A stretch of DNA of 8,049 nucleotides from an uncultured Fidelibacterota bacterium (GTDB taxonomy: Bacteria; Fidelibacterota; Marinisomatia; Marinisomatales; UBA1611): assembly GCA_937893835.1 (NCBI GenBank), contig CALCSS010000214.1:1-8049 (forward strand). The letters run 5' to 3'. Shown here piece by piece: positions 6,067-8,049 of the stretch. A program made the position numbers and the translations under genes. How positions within the stretch are numbered: the first letter of the stretch is position 1; the number at the start of each line of letters is the position of its first letter. Under the pieces are notes generated by a model that was given only the letters and a program-made list of their open reading frames with translations, was not told the DNA's origin and did not search any database.

Positions 6067-7008
6067 CTAAAAGTTGAATTCAAAATTTAGGATAAATGTG
6101 TTGACTGATTCTCCATTTTCTGGTGTTGTCGTTCTAAGTGTTGGGGCTACTATCATTCCTTGGCCAAGACGATAATGGAGCCCTAATATGATAGCCTGAA
6201 TTCCATCTCCAGAGCTAGAGGTGTCTATGTCCACTTGATCGTATCTTGCCAAAATGGAGAGGCTTTCAGATATTGAGTAGGTACCATAAAGAGAGAGTAT
6301 TTTTCCCATAATGTCTGCATCTTTTTTTGTATCAAGTTCTATTCCGCCCCGAAAACCAAAGCCTGCATATCCACCAAAGAGTCCCATTACGTTTACTGTC
6401 TCGGTTTTATTTTCATTTATATCATACGGCTCCACTGAAAAGCTACCGCCAAGGTTAAAACCATTTTCATTGTTTAGTTTGGGTTGACCATAGACCAAGT
6501 GAAGGGATGTTTTTTTATGTGCATCAGTTTCGGGTTTTTTGTATCCGCCACCGTTTGTGACCAGGGCGCTAGTTGTAACTAGACCAAAGCTCCGGGTAAA
6601 CCCTAATCCCACATCTGCTGATGGAGAAAAGCCATAGGCCCCCATGCTACCTTTTGCTATAAAACGATGTCCCCATGTGTTTTCTGTGGTCTTGTACATG
6701 TTCATGCCTTGCATGCCAATAGAAACATCGCATATTTTTGTTTTTAATTTTATCATGGCCACTTTTAAAAATGCAGTATAGGCACTACCTGCATCATTGG
6801 ATCCTACATCGTAGGTTATTTTGTATGAGACAGTCTCACTGACGTCGTTTGCGAAAGATAAATACCCCCTTTTTAGGTTAAAGGCGTTGTTACCATCATT
6901 AAGATTTCTAGTGTAGTTATAGAACACCGTAGCACTTGTTTGTGTTTCGGAAAATAAAAGAACATTGAAACACAAATAAATCAGCAAAGGGCCTGATTTA
7001 TTTTTCAT
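6067..7008 (-). CDS. Outer-membrane beta-barrel protein, putative porin
   Basis: The 313-residue protein has an N-terminal signal peptide: a positive start MKNK, a hydrophobic core at about 7-20, and likely cleavage after Ala26 in TQTSA. It then runs as alternating amphipathic strands with Gly and aromatic residues and ends NFEFNF. A terminal Phe is the classic assembly signal of outer-membrane barrels. Early segments FNLKRGYLSF (43-52) and YKITYDVGSNDAG (62-74), and the central ENTWGHRF (109-116) with AYGFSPSADVGLG (124-136), resemble OprO/OprP-like or similar porins seen in several Gram-negative phyla; this is a recollection of family style. It is shorter than P. aeruginosa OprP. Selectivity cannot be read from sequence; a role in phosphate or polyphosphate entry is suggested only by its neighbours. 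It lies 131 bases downstream of the PPK2 gene on the same strand. Confidence 0.8.
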   Translation of the reverse strand: MKNKSGPLLIYLCFNVLLFSETQTSATVFYNYTRNLNDGNNAFNLKRGYLSFANDVSETVSYKITYDVGSNDAGSAYTAFLKVAMIKLKTKICDVSIGMQGMNMYKTTENTWGHRFIAKGSMGAYGFSPSADVGLGFTRSFGLVTTSALVTNGGGYKKPETDAHKKTSLHLVYGQPKLNNENGFNLGGSFSVEPYDINENKTETVNVMGLFGGYAGFGFRGGIELDTKKDADIMGKILSLYGTYSISESLSILARYDQVDIDTSSSGDGIQAIILGLHYRLGQGMIVAPTLRTTTPENGESVNTFILNFEFNF

Positions 7009-7012
7009 TATG

Positions 7013-7020
7013 TCACCTTT
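7013..7020 (-). promoter_or_regulatory. Ribosome binding site of the porin gene
   Basis: Read on the minus strand, AAAGGTGA ends 4 bases before the porin ATG at 7008. It is the strongest Shine-Dalgarno sequence in the right-hand block and confirms that start. Confidence 0.65.
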
Positions 7021-7038
7021 TATGGTTTTTCGTTAAAG

Positions 7039-7083
7039 ATATAATCCTTTTATAATCAATTACCAGAATCTTTAAATGAAAGG
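7039..7083 (-). promoter_or_regulatory. Putative porin promoter region with a tandem GATTATA repeat
   Basis: In the 131-bp gap after PPK2, the minus strand reads GATTATA-AAAG-GATTATA (7057-7040), a perfect 7-bp direct repeat with an 11-bp period. The downstream copy (GATTATATC) is the best -10 candidate, about 30 bases before the porin start. Further upstream CTTTCAT occurs (minus strand, 7082-7076), the same heptamer found at 4006-4012 in front of the phosphate cotransporter. No convincing -35 was found. Low information content makes this tentative. Confidence 0.35.
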
Positions 7084-7139
7084 ATGATTTTTTTATCAAA
7101 GGTCCAATTAAAACTTATAGATGAAGTGTTAGAATATTA

Positions 7140-7976
7140 TTAACCTTCATTTGATTTTAGATTAAACAAAAAATCATATTGGTCTTTATTAAGATTCTCG
7201 AAAAGTATATTGTTTATGGTAATTTCATATTCTGGGTCGTCGCGGTTCCATTTTTTTGCCTTTAAACTTTCTTTCCCATCATAGTCAATAACTGAAAGCA
7301 CATAGCGCATGGCATTTACTCTTGCTATCATTTTAATATTAGAATTAATGATCACCCAGGGTGATAACTCTGTTGATGTATGGTTGAACATGTGTTCTTT
7401 AAATTTGGTGAAAAATTGCCATTTTTTATGTGCCTTCCAATCATTTGGAGAAAGTTTCCAATACTTTAGCGGATTCATTTCCCTAAGATGAAATCGAATT
7501 TCTTGATTTTCTTTAGAAATTGATAGGTAAAGTTTGATTAAAATTAATCCACCATCTATGTGTCCCTGTTCCCAGGTAATTACCTTGGACATAAAGTTAA
7601 GATATTGCCTTTCGGTGCAATATCCCATAACGGGTTGTATGGTGGCACGAGAATACCAGCTCCTATCAAAGAAAGTTATGTTGCCCGGCTTGGGGAGCAA
7701 CCTGTTCCAGGTCTTAAACCAGTTTTTTCTTTGATATTTTGTTGGGACACCCATTTCTTTTACATCAAAACTGTTTGGCATCATGTTTTCAATGAAACGT
7801 TTTATGGTCGACCCCTTCCCAGCAGCATCTCGACCTTCTAGAACAATGGCAACTCTTTTTTGTTTTTTTACAGTCCATTGTTGAAGTTTAAGGAGCTCAA
7901 CTTGTAAACGTTTTTTTTCTTTTTTGTATTGTTTTGGTGAAAGTTTTTTGTATTCAGTGCGATTGTAAATGATCAT
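7140..7976 (-). CDS. ppk2: Polyphosphate kinase 2 family protein (PPK2)
   Basis: PPK2 enzymes transfer phosphate between polyphosphate and nucleoside mono- or diphosphates. The 278-residue protein is a single PPK2 domain with a P-loop kinase fold. Walker A is in EGRDAAGKGSTIKRF (47-61) and the Walker B-type segment in FFDRSWYSR (102-110). Next come PVMGYCTE (115-122), a lid region RFHLREMNPLKYWKLSPNDW (161-180), and SPWVIINSN (205-213) with ARVNAMRYVLSVI (218-230). The N-terminus (8-43) is a lysine-rich helix as in other PPK2 proteins. All core P-loop residues are intact, so an active enzyme is expected. Whether it prefers AMP, ADP or both cannot be decided by eye. The ATG at 7976 has no Shine-Dalgarno sequence. 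It probably precedes the porin gene in transcription and converges on the phosphate uptake genes, which suits a role in storing or using imported phosphate. Confidence 0.94.
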   Translation of the reverse strand: MIIYNRTEYKKLSPKQYKKEKKRLQVELLKLQQWTVKKQKRVAIVLEGRDAAGKGSTIKRFIENMMPNSFDVKEMGVPTKYQRKNWFKTWNRLLPKPGNITFFDRSWYSRATIQPVMGYCTERQYLNFMSKVITWEQGHIDGGLILIKLYLSISKENQEIRFHLREMNPLKYWKLSPNDWKAHKKWQFFTKFKEHMFNHTSTELSPWVIINSNIKMIARVNAMRYVLSVIDYDGKESLKAKKWNRDDPEYEITINNILFENLNKDQYDFLFNLKSNEG

Positions 7977-8020
7977 AAATAAAAATTAAGATATATTTTT
8001 TGTTTTAGATATAGTTATTT

Positions 8021-8028
8021 ATATAATC
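8021..8028 (-). promoter_or_regulatory. Possible -10 element of the ppk2 promoter
   Basis: The very AT-rich stretch 7977-8035 upstream of ppk2 contains GATTATAT on the minus strand (8028-8021), about 45 bases before the start codon. The same octamer is the -10 candidate of the porin gene. The window ends too soon to look for a -35 or an operator. Confidence 0.25.
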
Positions 8029-8049
8029 TATTCTTAAGGTGGTTTTTTG

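Noticed and set aside
7084..7100. TGAT-A/T run-ATCA inverted repeat upstream of the porin as a ppk2 terminator
   Set aside because: The stem is only 4 bp of A/T-rich sequence with no GC clamp, too weak to separate from the background of an AT-rich gap.
7534..7841. Two overlapping plus-strand ORFs (66 and 93 codons) opposite ppk2
   Set aside because: They are antisense to the Walker A to Walker B region of PPK2, which fully explains the sequence conservation expected here.
1..8049. Phage, transposon, CRISPR, toxin-antitoxin or defence genes
   Set aside because: All long frames are explained by metabolic, transport or envelope genes. No transposase, integrase, terminal inverted repeats or regularly spaced repeats were seen.

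Overview
The window reads as a piece of a Gram-negative bacterial chromosome from an AT-rich lineage. Start-stop overlaps are dense, ATA, AGA and AGG codons are common, and there is a signal-peptide-bearing outer-membrane barrel protein ending in Phe. I cannot assign a phylum. An uncultivated marine lineage is only an impression, and several proteins (PurD, PurN, PurH) carry motif variants unlike the E. coli or B. subtilis forms. No RNA genes, CRISPR arrays, insertion sequences or phage genes were recognised.

Left block (1-3961, + strand): a tightly packed purine biosynthesis operon. It holds the 3' end of purF, then purD, purN, a PaaI/YdiI-type hotdog thioesterase and purH. Every junction overlaps (ATGA at purF/purD and purD/purN, 8 bp at purN/hotdog, 11 bp at hotdog/purH), so translation is probably coupled throughout. 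The encoded enzymes cover the first step (PurF), the second (PurD), the first formyl transfer (PurN) and the last two (PurH). The other pathway genes must lie elsewhere. The thioesterase is the unexpected member.

Middle block (3962-6029, + strand): a 97-bp gap with promoter-like sequence and a 10-bp direct repeat. It is followed by a Na+/phosphate cotransporter (NptA/NaPi-II family), a PhoU-like protein and a 56-codon membrane micro-ORF that overlaps the phoU-like stop by one base.

Right block (6067-7976, - strand): a PPK2 polyphosphate kinase and, downstream of it, an outer-membrane porin-like protein. This pair converges on the phosphate transport genes, with a stem-loop between them.

The middle and right blocks together look like a phosphate module: outer-membrane entry (porin, inferred), inner-membrane Na+-driven uptake (NptA), a PhoU-type modulator and polyphosphate metabolism (PPK2). 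The link between porin and phosphate rests mainly on neighbourhood. The right-hand part is visibly more AT-rich than the purine operon.
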